Source of the DNA: Morchella semilibera
Lineage: Eukaryota; Ascomycota; Pezizomycetes; Pezizales; Morchellaceae
Assembly: GCA_009192285.1 (NCBI GenBank)
Contig: WBVU01000003.1
Location: 3,503,973 to 3,567,972, forward strand
Length of the DNA stretch: 64,000 nucleotides
Direction of reading: 5' to 3'
In this document: in pieces, positions 37,348 to 48,977 of the stretch
Layout of the letters: the number at the start of each line of letters is the position of its first letter
Numbering within the stretch: the first letter of the stretch is position 1
Program-made: the position numbers and the translations under genes
Notes under the pieces: model-generated
Database searches by the model: none
What the model was told of the DNA's origin: nothing
The model's input: the letters and a program-made list of their open reading frames with translations, nothing else

Positions 37348-38376
37348 TTGGGATCTATATCTCTTGTTTTCCGGGGCCGAAAGGCGAATTTATACAGATC
37401 TGGACGAATCACAAAATGTGGAAGATTCAAAGAGAGATGAATTGGGGGGGGGGGGGAAGTTTATTTGAAGAAGCTACTCAGCGTCGCACTTTGATGGACC
37501 TTATATCTTCAACGATCCATTTTGCTGCTTAGTGGAAGGCAAACAATATGCGGTACAGCCAGTATACTAGCACTTGGTGATCCGCATGAGAGAATTGCAA
37601 GCCGATATTATTTATAACTACGTCGGGTATCAGACGTGACAAACAAATACCTGCATATCTAGCACGAGTCAAGATAATTCAAACCTGCACAAAGCGGACC
37701 GGGATGAGAAGTTATATGTTTCAATAAACCTCCTACCAATCAACGGTTAGATATCTCAACATCCATGCAGAATCATACAAACTCACTCGTATTTCCTAGA
37801 GCACCCTTAGCCGCAAGCCTCTCCCACTCATAACTTTATACAAGTCTTAATTACGCGGCCCTTATCAGGAAAAACATATACCGGTGTTATATGGCTTAAG
37901 TGTACCTATTATCACAATATGCAGCTGCCTTATCACCGCAAACATTGAGCCGTACCATACCAAAAGACCTATCAGTAATCGGGAAATTTGCTACTTATCA
38001 ACCTCGCGGACAAACCCAGGCTTAAGCCTTCTTGCAGAACAGCAGTCAAACCGAGTGACATTTCATGACGACGGAACGCCACACCACGGAACCCCACCTA
38101 AACTTCAAGAGAACGGCACCTAACTATATATAGACTATTACCTATCATTACAAGCTAACCTTTTGTCTAGCATGTGGCTAGTTTAAGAGGATTTAATACT
38201 TATGGTAATATTGTAATTTACGCAGGTGAAATCACGCGAACCCTATCGTTTTTACTGTGAACGCATATCAATTGAAAGCCCGCTATAAAATTTTAAAATA
38301 CAAGTCCGCCAATCCCTCTCCCAGCTAAGCCATTCCGGCGTAAAAACAAATACACAACATCGAGTAGATTCAACGC
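37348..38376. other. intergenic spacer between glucoamylase 3' end and helicase 5' end
   Basis: AT-rich DNA without a supported gene. A G14 run lies at 37443-37456, about 100 bases upstream of the helicase ATG on the minus strand (a C-run in transcript sense). Confidence 0.6.
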
Positions 38377-39869
38377 TTAGAACGCAATAGTTCCCGCCCT
38401 GGCCGCAGCAGCAGTCAAGAAACTAGCGTAACTCCATGTCAAATCCCTAGCTCCCTTCTGGAGACCATCAGTCCTCGAGAACTGCTCACTCAAACTTCCG
38501 TTGTTCGCTGCATGGAGCTGTGCAGTCGCCACAAAGGTATCGGCGTAGGTGTTGATGGCAGCAATGATGTTTGTGAAGTCGCTTGATCCAGCGGTGTAGG
38601 TTGATCCAGAGCTAGCGGTGCTCAAGAATTGCTGGAAGAAGCTCTGGCTGATGGACGAAACGGTGATCGAGCCTGCCTCAGTGAATTCCTTGGCGGCCGT
38701 GAAGAGAACCTCGGCAGTAGTGAGGGTGCAGATGAACCATGGGTTTGCAACGCTGGTGCCAACACCGTCATAGACGTCCTCGGGGTAACGACCAATGGCA
38801 ACTCCGGGTGCGCTGGAGGCAGTGTTGATGGGGTAGAGAGTCTTCATTGAGTCCACAAGGGCCTTGAGGGTAGCAAGAACTTCAGGGGAGGATGCGGGGT
38901 AGACATCGAAGCCTCTTGCACCGTTACCGTGAAGGGAACCTAGAAGGGTTCCGCAGTCGATACCAGTGCGGCCAGTGTTGAGAGTTGCAAGGAGGTAGCC
39001 CTTGCTAGAGCTCCAGAAGGAAGAGAGCCTGGACTTGATGGAGGCTGCCTGGGTGGTGTAGTAGGTTCCGGCGCCGGTGTCACCGAGCCTGTTCGCGAGC
39101 TCGGCACCCTCGATAAGGGCACGGTACTGGACGATGTAGGTGAAGAAGTGTTGGCCATTGACCTCTTCCCAGAGGTCGAAACCGCTTTGGGTCCAGTAGT
39201 TTGAGACGTACTCGAGGTCGGCCTTGATGACGGAGTTTGTGGGAAAGGCACCGTCGTAGAGGTTCGAGGTGACATAGGAGGTCTGACCGGCATCAAGGAG
39301 CATGTTGGCGAACTTGGTCAAGACGGTGGCCCGAATTGCTGGGCCGTCGAGCTGGGGGCGGCCCCAGCTGCCAGTGAAGGCAGTGCCGTCGACGTTGAAC
39401 TTGGGCTCGCCGATACCACCGGTGGTGTAAGAACCGCTGGGGTTGCTAACCTTTTGGAGCTTTGCACTCTCGGTGGCATACTCCTTGAGCATGGTCTCAA
39501 GGGAGCTGTTCCCGTTGATGTACTGGTTGAGGAGCACCTTGAACACCATTGCAGAATCACGAGTCCATTGGTAGTAGCTATCTATATGTGAGTATGAAAT
39601 CCTTCCCATATAACTCCATTGGGGAATAAAGCTTACTAGTCAGGGCTGCTGGTTGAAGGGGAAGCAATCACAGCACCAGCATCAACATTCTTTGCAAACT
39701 CTCCAGAGGATCCGATGTTGCGGAAAAGACTTGACAAAGCAATGCTTTCCTCAGCCGAGACCCATGAGCTGACACTGGTCTGGCGCTTGTCTTGTAGGGA
39801 ACGTGAGAACGAAACCGATGCCAGAGACAGAAGGCCGATGGCCTGGTAGATGGAGAAAGTGAACCTCAT
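38377..39869 (-). CDS. secreted glucoamylase, glycoside hydrolase family 15
   Basis: Exons 39869-39637 and 39577-38377 (59-nt intron, GTAAGC donor) give 477 residues. Known reaction: release of beta-D-glucose from non-reducing ends of starch and dextrins by inverting hydrolysis of alpha-1,4 bonds. Seen: a signal peptide MRFTFSIYQAIGLLSLASVS, then DKR, a likely Kex2 cleavage site; the family signature SPDYYYQWTRDSA, split by the intron; GSWGRPQLDGPAIRA; the catalytic acid Glu of DLWEEVNG (about residue 215); and the base Glu of SEQFSRTDG (about 442), followed by ARDLTWSYA. The protein stops right after the catalytic domain, so there is no starch-binding CBM20 module. It lies with a TATA-like sequence about 95 bases upstream of the start and a long upstream region, as expected of a regulated secreted enzyme. 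Confidence 0.96.
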
Positions 39870-39961
39870 TGTGCCAAGTGCTGTTTGATGACTGCTTATA
39901 CCAACTATGAACGGTGCGAAGCTGATGGTGAGAGAAGGTCATTAGCTGGAGGGAAAATCAA

Positions 39962-39973
39962 AGTATATATACT
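39962..39973 (-). promoter_or_regulatory. TATA-like element of the glucoamylase gene
   Basis: AAGTATATATAC lies about 95 bases upstream of the minus-strand ATG at 39869. Position and composition fit a TATA box. No transcript data are available. Confidence 0.4.
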
Positions 39974-41193
39974 CAAACTCCTCCGCGATACCACGTACCA
40001 GGAAAATTTAGTTAACGAGACCCAAAACACTCACAAGTCTAACTACCTCCCTAACTTTCGTGGAAATGACATCGCTCGGCCGGAGCTGAAGGATCCACAT
40101 GTCAGAAAGTTTTTCCACCCGATCCATGAAAAACTAACTTATCATGAGGATATTTCTTATGACGATCTCCTCAAGGCCAAATTAAAAGCTGGGGTGATGT
40201 GGGGTTCAGGTACAGGTTCAGGTACATGACGACTAAGGAATGTCACGTAGTAGACCCTACAGGGACAGGGGTGGGGGGAGAAGTTGTGTTTTCCCCAAAA
40301 TGGAGATCTCCCACAATAGCCGAGTGCGGGGATTGCGCAAGGACAAATTTGCTTTTTATCCACCAGAGGGTTCTTTAGACTCCAGTCATCCTACTCTATT
40401 CTACTCTACTCTACTCTTGATCACGAAGCTGGCCGTGACATTATTCCGGCCGGCCGCTTGGCCCCGCCGTGACAGGCCTCGTACAAGTGTAATATATATC
40501 GATATTGAGCAAGGTGCAAATTGTGAACCCACATTAGTGCTCTAGAGAGTATTGAGTATATGTATCTGTTCCTCGGGTTTATGGTTTCCAATAATTGGTT
40601 GATGGTGGTGAGAAAGGAAGGGGAGGAATTCTACTAGCTGTCCGGTGCAAATTAGAGCGTATTCTTGGTGTTGACCAAATCTAAAGCAAAGGTCCTTTGT
40701 ATCAAAAACAAGGTAAGTTTACCACCTTACCTTCATTTCACTTCAGCTCAGCTGGATGTCGGGAGATGAGGCAAACCTGATCAGTTCCAAAGTATTTGGA
40801 GGAGATGTAGGTACCGCAGTGCTGATGCTGACGCAGGTCTCACATCTCACATACCACTCACTTCCCAGTGTTGTGGTTCAGATGCTTTTTTGTGGCGCCG
40901 CCTCTGCCGTCATTCTGTGTGACCATTAGGGGGAAAAAAAAAGCCTCCCCTGCTTGGCAACGTTGTTCCGTGCTCGCAACTTGCAAGTGTGATTTATCCA
41001 TTCTACCGAGCCCACTAAGCTTCTCCACAACACTCTCTTACTGATGTTTCCCCATACTACAACTCCCCTACCCTACTGTTTTAGACATCCTTGCACCCAC
41101 TTCCGAATTCCGACCTTGTGGAGTACATCGTCTTAACCTAATTTAGATTCAATATATCGCCTATGACCAATCAGAGCCCGCCTTCCCCCAGGT

Positions 41194-41195
41194 AA

Positions 41196-41226
<31 letters not shown>

Positions 41227-41232
41227 CTAAAC
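41194..41232. repeat. (CTAAA)n microsatellite
   Basis: About seven uninterrupted five-base units, TAAACTAAACTAAACTAAAC onward. Confidence 0.85.
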
Positions 41233-42671
41233 CAACGCATAAGATAAAGGCCAAAAAGACCCCGCGTCTGCCCAGGTAAACACCATCTAGAAAAAGGCCC
41301 TTTCCCGGGAAACACGGCGGTGGCGGTGAGGGGATGCGCCGGCATCAGGGAGGGAGGGGCAATAGGCGCGATAGGTGACGTGACGTTGCCCCACATATGC
41401 AGGGGTTTTTTTTCTATCTGGCTTGGATCTAGCCCGGGGCTGTTTCCTGTTGGGGACAGCGCGGATTGGTTATTGCAGATGCTTGGGGTTTCTGGTAGAT
41501 GGAGGTGGGGGAGGATGGTCTGGGCTGACAGATAGGTCGTGGACCTATATCACCCCGTGTAGGTTGTGTGTGTTTCTAGGAAACGAGTGTCAGGCGCCTT
41601 CTCTGTGTTTGTAGTGCCAAACTGCTACACCTTTAACCTACCAGCCAGCAAAGCCAGGAAATATGAGAGCTCGCACATGAGCAACTTCTTTACTGGATCG
41701 CTCAAGGGTAACGTCAGCATAAGGACAGTCTTCTTCTTTATGAGTAACGGAATAATTCTCGGCCCGGGCACGAGATGGGCTTATGAACTCTCGTCTTCAC
41801 TAGACGGCCTTATGGTCGGAAAGGTAAAGTAAAGGATTCAACAGCACCTTACAGCATCACATGGCACTGACAGTCCTAATAGGAAAAAGAAAAAGAAATT
41901 AAATACGTCGAGGAGCGTCGCGCTTTCTGCCTTTACCTTCTGTCATGCAAATTCAACCAATTATCGAAAAGCCCCCACTCCATGATAGAGGGCAAGAGTT
42001 TTCAAGAGAAGGGCGGGATACATCTTTAAGTAACAATCATCAGTGTACTCCGGCTCCGAATATCGACTGGCTGATGGTCACGATGCCGCGTGCACCCTTC
42101 ACATGCGGATACAGCCACATAGGCCTGCTGTCCCACAGTTCAACAAGCCTAACCACTAGTATGAGCACCTTCGTAGAACACCAGCCACACTAGTTAGTAT
42201 AGATATAGTATAGGTACTTGTTAAGTATATGTAGTTGGAAGTGTCTCCTTGTAAGCTAGAGCCTCCCTCCCCTCAGATAGAATAAAGCACTATCGAGGCT
42301 AGTGGTTCAATATTTCTTTATAAGCTGGCACCGCCACACCCCGCAGCCATCCACTGCAGGATTACGGTAGTAGTATACCAAGAAGGATATAAAGTACGGA
42401 GCATTAGAGATTAGCCCCAAGGGACAAGGTCACAATGACGCGGACACAAGTGGGTCAAGCAAAGTCACAGCTATTGTATGGGGCATGTTGCAGACAAAAA
42501 AAGTTCTCAGCCAACCATAGGGTTGGAGGTAAAGGGGGTTCGGTGCGCTTTTGTATTTGGCTGGTAGTGTTTGCTAGCAGATCTTGTTATCTAGATAAAT
42601 TACTTAAATCTTATCAGATAACTGATCTTCCATACAAACCCTGACCCTCTATTATCGTCGAGACAATGCTG

Positions 42672-42709
42672 CCCCCCCCCCCAAAAAAAAAAAAAAAAAA
42701 AAAAAAAAA
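42672..42709. repeat. C11 run fused to A27 run
   Basis: An uninterrupted C homopolymer passes directly into an A homopolymer. Similar C/A or G/T fusions recur in the window (14961, 20492, 20690, 21471, 26946). Confidence 0.85.
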
Positions 42710-44224
42710 CATGTGGTTAGTGAAATTCTATGGTACTTGTTGGTGCTGCCCGATCTCACATGAGGGGTGTCAGCATCGACGGCCTACGGGATACTGAGAA
42801 GATCAGCATTAACAGCTTACGGGATAAAATGTTTATCGTTTGGGAATTCTCAGGGCCAGATTAGCTCCATCTCTTTTTTCCCCCTCAAATACTTAATGCA
42901 AACCAGGCCTGAAAGAGTAAAGAGGGCTACCACCACCATTAGGGTTCGGGCTTAAAAGAGCAAAGATGGTTGTCACCACCATGCGTTGAGAGGCTGTGGC
43001 TTAGTGGTCGTGGTGGAGAGGTTCCGCAGCCGCGCATGGGGGTCTGCCCCTGGTGGACTAACTTTTTTTTTTCTCCCCTAAGGGCCGACATAATAGGACT
43101 ACCGGGTCACGCAAGTCCTATAGTACTGTCCTTTGTAGCATGTTCTGTCCCAGTCGACACACCAGGGGATCTTATTGGCCGATAGGTTTTCTAGTTGGCT
43201 ATCCACAGGGAGAGAGAGAGAGAGAGGTGGAGCCATGCGCGATCAAAACAGTGTAATACACTACCTCCCAACACCAGGCTGTATCACGACTACCCTCTTC
43301 TTCAAGAACCTAGCTAGCAGGGGCTTACAGATTAGATTATTAAAACCTCACCCCCCCCCCCCCGGATGAACAAACACCTCCGCACATCGCAGTATTGGCA
43401 CCATCTACTCTTGGCGCTTCCCCCACCAGTCTAGAGACGCAAGGGCATGTTTCTCTACACCGAGTGAGAATCTGTGACCAACACCACTACAGGTGTAGAA
43501 TGCGCCAATTCAATTGGGGTGGTGACTGCACCCCCCGCGCCCCAGACCCCCAACCCCGCTAGATACATATAGATACAGGTATACGAGGGTTCCAACACGT
43601 GCAATACTGGCAGGGCTTGCATATAAGCCGTGTACGTATTATGCCCTGACCTATACTGGCCCTTCTAATTCAATGCCGAGGCGATTCTACCCAGCGGAAG
43701 ACATTTGGATCTGTGTTCTGGGCAGCGGTTTATGTAACCTTAAACATGAAGTAGCCGCGCCAGAATACCACAGCAATTGGAATAGGGGGAGGGGGGCGAT
43801 CTTTCGTGGGTATCGACAAGCCTAAAACCCGGTAGAGGCAGAGAACGGGCGACCTGGCCCCAAACCCGTACATGTATTGATCCGTGTAATCGCGGTCCCA
43901 CTCGGTACGCTGCACAGTCAACACTTGTACTACTATTCCTGGGTCCCCTATTCCTTTGATATTGGTATGCGTCTCTATAGAAAATATGCAGTTAAAAAAA
44001 ATATACAAGCTACGCCCCCCCCCCCCTCGGCCCTTTCCCTAAACCCCACTTTACATCCGTCCAAACGCACGGGATTAAAAACAATACTCGTCCTAATAAT
44101 TTTAACAAAGAAAAAAATGGGAACAAAAAGAAAAAAAGGGAACTCGTTGGTACATTATATAATTATCTCATCTATCGTATCACCCCATCCCATGCCACCC
44201 CATCTAAGACTACTTTAACCTAAT

Positions 44225-46331
44225 TCAATAAAATCGTAACCTGATAATTGAGAAGAGCATGTTCTGCAGAACATGTACCATCACTGCCCTACACCCACAT
44301 AATTAGCATCACAGAAAATAGGTAGGGTATTTGTGTGGAGAGAGGGGGGGGAAACTTACAGACAAGCAGGCACTAGCTCCGGATATTTTATAAAGTCGCC
44401 CACAGCCTCGGCGGTCACATCGAACTTGAACCAATACCGGACCAATCTCCTCACGATCCACGCCGCCACCATCTCGCACGCCCACGTCCCCAGCGACGCA
44501 TAGAAAGTGAGTCGGAACGTGTACGGGTCCTCTTTATCACTGAACGAGAAATATGGATACACCTACCACATAACAGTCAGCCGAGTGATACCGTATGATG
44601 CAAAAAGTAAGACAAAAAAGAGACTCACCTTGGTATTCCACCCATAATGTAGTCCCACTACCCACCCCAGCCACGCCACCATACTGACATTCTCCGCAAG
44701 CCCTCTCACATAAAAGTACCGACCCATAAACTTCCTATACTCCGCATACGTCTGCCCGTTCCATCCCGCCCACACATACGCCCCATGCACCGCCCTCGTC
44801 ATGCTCAACGGCTGCCACACAACCACCATGCTCGAGCTCAACACCTGCAGCGCAACAAACTGGCTCGGGCTGCGTAGCCGCGCGTAAAGCGCGCGAACGT
44901 ACGTCTGGTACGTGATGGCGAAATACAGCTTGAAAACCCAACCGAGCGGGTAGCTGCCCACGCGCGCGCCGAGAATCCAGCCGGTCAGGCCGTCGAGGAC
45001 GTTGATAGTCAGCACCCAGGACCAGACGTAAATGACGGTCTCGAGGGCGTTGTGCGGGAGTGTGCGGAGATAGAGCTCGGCGTAAGCTTCCCCAAGGACA
45101 AGCGCGATTAGGGAGAGAAGCAGGGCGAGGCCAAACCAGATGAAGCGGATGTAGGAGGCGGGGAGCGACAGCAAGTGGAGGTGGGTGCGCCAGGCTGAGG
45201 CGCGCGGAGAGGGGTCGAGGCGCTGGCTAGTGGTAGGAGAGGTGCTGAAGAGGAGTTGGGTGTCAGAGAGGGCAGAGCGGCGGCCAAGGTGGCCGGAGCG
45301 ACGCTCAAAAAGAAGGACGAGGAATGAAATTATCAGAGGGCTGAGCATGGTCGTGAAGGTGAGAAGGATCCAGGTGAGATTGTGGTTGAGGATTGGTGCC
45401 GGGAGGAGGTAGTACATGGGGATTGAGAAGAGTAGTGGGAGAAGGTTGAAGAGTGTGAAGGCATGCGGGAAGCCGAGGCGTGCGGGCCACCAGTTGAGGG
45501 AGTAGAGGTTGAAGAGCTTGGTGATCCACAGCAGCCCAACTAGGTTGTAGAAGCCGTAGTAGACTGTGAGGAAAAACCAGAAATTGAGGGTAACGAGTGC
45601 TTCGCCGTGACCGGGGCCGCCACCTCCTCCTCCTCCTCCGGTGCCATTATTGGGGCGGTCTGGATCCGGGAGTGGGAGTTGCGGGACAGAGTCGTTGAGT
45701 CTATGCAGGAACGAAGCTATCATGTCTCGGATTACTGAGACATCAAAGACATTCTTGACAGCCTGCCACAGCAGGCCAAATATCGATACCGGGCCCCCAA
45801 CAGTAGTAGAAATGGTTTCAGCACGGGGGTAATGATCGTAATAAGGTTGTACTGGCAGCACCGACGGCTCCTTGCCCACTATCGGATACGTCGGCCACGG
45901 TATCGCACACCACGCAATAACCTACGCGCGCATCAGAACCCACAAATCAGATATTAAAAAAGGGATCCATAGTTATATCTACTCACAATCGCCGCCGGCA
46001 GCACCACCAGTACCCCCATGCGACTCCACCACTGTCCCACCAGCCGTATCACCACGCGCCTACGCGGGCTAATCAGCATCCTGTCGAGCCACCACCTCCG
46101 CGCCTCCACCTCCGGGTCTTCCTCCTCATCATCGGCGGCGGCGTAGGACTCGACATTGATGCTGCCGTAGCCGTAGGCACCCTTGTGGTCCTCCGAGCCC
46201 GGGGTTATGCCAAGGGCGGTGAAGAGGTCGTTGGGGAGCGCGCGGAAGCGCCCGTAGCGGAGCGACTCGGAGTCGGGTGGGGGGAGGGCGCGCGTGTCGG
46301 AGCCTTGCTGGAAGTCAAAGAACGTGGGCAT
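44225..46331 (-). CDS. polytopic membrane protein, function unknown
   Basis: Exons run 46331-45987, 45921-44629, 44562-44360 and 44288-44225, giving 634 residues. The soluble N-terminus is acidic, with SYAAADDEEEDPEVEARRWW before the first membrane segment (MGVLVVLPAAIVIAWCAIPW, split by intron 1). A lumenal/extracellular-looking stretch ends in a Gly8 linker. At least eight further hydrophobic helices follow (for example LNFWFFLTVYYGFYNLVGLLW, FTLFNLLPLLFSIPMYYLL, WILLTFTTMLSPLIISFLVLL, FIWFGLALLLSLIALVLGEA). No transporter or enzyme signature is visible, and I do not recognise the family beyond a general fungal integral membrane protein. The model stops at TAA 44354-44356 if the last intron is ignored. 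That intron (44359-44289, GTAAGT donor, TGCTAAT branch, TGTAG acceptor) adds a coding exon ending FSIIRLRFY. The gene is divergent from the GST gene, sharing 1.5 kb. Confidence 0.75.
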
Positions 46332-47887
46332 GGCAGTGATGAGCGTGTGGTGGTCATGAAGGGGGAGGAGAGGAGAGACGGGGGAGGAGGAGGAATAGGT
46401 AGAGGGAGAAGGAGGAGGGGGAAGGGAGGAGGAGGATGAGGAAGATGATCCTCTACTCAGTCAGAGTGAGAATCAGACGGAAGGGCGTGGGGGCGCAGTA
46501 AAATGGAGGGCGGCGGCGGCGACGGCGCCTCAGTGGGACAGAGATAAAAAAGCTAAGATGAGGAGGGGGAATCTCAGACACTGACTGGTGCACGAAGAAA
46601 AAAGAAAGTAGAGTCTCTAATAGTAAAGAGCTAGAGAGAGAGAGGCATGAGTACCTACAGGTACAGTAGTTTATTTAGTCTAACTACATGCATGTAGTGA
46701 GAGCTTCTTCCGGCTTGTAATCACTACCGAGAGTGACATGGAGTAAGTGTAAATAGAGAGAGTAACTCCACTCACTCACTCCACTCTGCTCCACTTGGAT
46801 ACATCATGTAGTCTGATGTAAAGGACTGTCCACAAGGTGTCCGTGACCACAAAAAAGCCATACCAAACCATAAGTACATACACACGCATCGGATGACGGT
46901 GGTGGTGGTGGGGAACTTTGTTGTTTACATACTTGCAGCCCCTGGGCCCTGGCCATCAGTTAGTCCCTGCACCACAACTACATTTAGGTACCATGTAACA
47001 ACCTACCTAGCTGAGTCTGGCTCAGCAGCAGACCCCTCACTACTCACTCTCCCACCCCCGCATTTGCGCATTCCCTCGCATGGACATTCAGATCAGAGGA
47101 ACGTGAGGCGGGGGGGGGAGAGATGAGAAGGGTAGAGCAGACCGTAGGTTACATACAATCCTAGGATAGGAGGAGGATGGTGATAGGATGTGAGCTATCA
47201 GTTATCTATGTGGTTGTGGTGGTTTGTGCGTGTGATGTGATGTGATCGATGGAGAGAAAAGCGTTGAGGGCGGGGGAGGGGAAAGACCTTACGTTTTGAG
47301 AGAGAGGTGGCCACATCTGTTCAGTCTGACTGACTGGTTTGGTTGGTTGGTCCGGTTGGATCAGCAGCTTCAGCTTGAGGATTCAGATTGAGGAACACAC
47401 CACTGAGGAACCCCATATTTGTTTATATGAAGTTGTATTCAAGTAAATAAGTAGTGGCGACATAAATACTTGTTTCGACCTTTGCCTTTGCTTTCACTGG
47501 GCCCATTACATGTAATCTACTCTACCACTCTCTAGATCATCATCAGAGACAACAGTATTGAAAAGAACCCTAACCCAGCTTCAACAGCCCGTTTCCTTAC
47601 CGTACCGTTTGCTACAATGGTACTATATAAATGCACCTACCTAATAAACATTAGAGTAGTAGGCACAAACTTCCATCCGGCCCCAGCCATCCCCTGCACA
47701 CATCATGCACAACACCCATAACCCCGTATAATTAAATATATCCATACCGGGCACTTGGGTGCCAATGAGTCATTAAGCTCTGTCTTCAACTATTGTCATA
47801 TCTATATATCTTCAGTATCTCTCTTTCTTCACTACCTCCACCCCAATTATTACCCCCCAAAAATCGATCATTACCACTCAAAAAAAA
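46332..47887. other. shared upstream region of divergent genes
   Basis: Upstream DNA between the membrane protein gene (-) and the GST-like gene (+). It holds GGAGGA-type purine tracts at 46361-46445, GAGAGA at 46633-46642, GGTGGT repeats at 46896-46908, a G9 run at 47110 and TACATGTA at 47507. TATATATC lies about 80 bases before the GST start. No gene is supported. Confidence 0.55.
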
Positions 47888-48977
47888 ATGTCTAGAATTA
47901 TCTCTTCCCGCGACCCCAACGCCGAGTATCTCCTCGTCGGCGCGTACATTCGCTACTCCAGTAAGCAGGGACAAAAAAATATCAAGAGTTTGGAACTTCA
48001 AGAAATTATAATTGACACGACTGCGCAGGTTGGACCGCTCGCATCGTGGCCATCTTGGAGCACTTCGAGATTCCGTACCGCTTCTCGCCGCATAATAAGG
48101 CCGATCCTAATGGGCTCCAGACTGTAGTTACCTGCCTTCCTCCCTAGCCCCTCCTACTACTATCATTGCAATGTGTTTTTAATGGGCGGGATCTGCAAGC
48201 TTGACCGCAACTCCACCACAGGATCCCCCCCAGAAACACCTCCCAACCCGAATAATCCCCCATACCGACACTAACACCGCTAGATCCGCTCCCAACCCGC
48301 CAGCCTAGTCCCCACGCTCACCGTCCCCACGCTCAGCCCCCTCCCCATCCACGACACCCTCTCCATCACCGAGTACCTCGCCGAGTCGCACCCCACGCTC
48401 CGTATCTGGCCCGCCTCTCCTCGCCTGCGCGCCCTCGCCCGAAGCCTCGTGGCAGAGCTCCACTCCGGCTTCATGACACTACGAAACAACTACCACACCA
48501 ACTACGTCGTGCGCTATGTCGGCAACGTGCCAATGATGCCAGGCGCCGTGAAGGAAGTCGCGAGGTTCCTGGAGTGTGTGGATCTGGCGCGGAGGGTGAC
48601 GGCGGAGGCGGGCGTCAAGGGGCCGTATCTGTTTGGGGAGTTTGGAGCAGCAGATGCGTTTTATTGGCCGGTGCTTTGGGTGGGTCCCCTGTCTATTTGG
48701 GGCGCGCTGGGGGGTGCATGGGCTAATGGGGGTATAGAGGCTGCGCACATACGGCTTTGACCTGAGTGCTGCGTCGCCGGCGGCGAGGGAGTGGGTCGTC
48801 ACGATGTGGAAGGACCCGGTGCTACTGGAACTCGATAGGCAGATGTTTGCTGACGCAAAAGACCCGGGGACGAGGGTGGCAGAATATGAGAATATCTTTC
48901 CAGGCAAGGCGGAGATGGTGAGGTTTGAAGAGGGGGTGGAGTATGTGCCGAGCTTCGACCCGAGTGATGGGCTGTGA
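47888..48977 (+). CDS. glutathione S-transferase-like protein
   Basis: Exons run 47888-47960, 48029-48123, 48284-48679 and 48738-48977, giving 267 residues. Known role: cytosolic thioredoxin-fold plus alpha-helical domain; conjugation of glutathione to electrophiles, or peroxide/maleylacetoacetate-type chemistry. Seen: the first strand and helix SSWTARIVAILEHFEIPYRF, with the Ser-rich loop where the catalytic residue sits in many GSTs; then SLVPTLTVPTLSPLPIHDTLSITEYLAESHP, the cis-Pro and glutathione-binding turn (SLVPTL, then D-T-x-S-I-x-EYL); then a helical domain containing GPYLFGEFGAADAFYWPVLW, the N-capping box and hydrophobic core of the C-terminal domain. All junctions preserve frame; intron 2 (160 nt) is the longest. 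The subclass is not assignable by eye. The start ATG follows an A8 run, a favourable fungal leader. Confidence 0.88.

Larger units (their letters stand above)
39870..44224. other. gene-free stretch
   Basis: No gene is supported. It holds the glucoamylase promoter, CTACT repeats near 40393-40416, a pentanucleotide (CTAAA)n at 41194-41232, a C11/A27 block at 42672-42709, T-runs, (GA)n at 43209-43226, a C14 run at about 43351 and TACATGTA at 43869. Frames up to 114 codons, for example at 39885-40229, are unspliced and lack motifs. Confidence 0.6.

Noticed and set aside
39885-40229. 114-codon plus-strand frame divergent from the glucoamylase
   Set aside because: It overlaps the glucoamylase promoter including its TATA-like site, ends in a Gly-Ser-Gly-Thr simple repeat and shows no motif.
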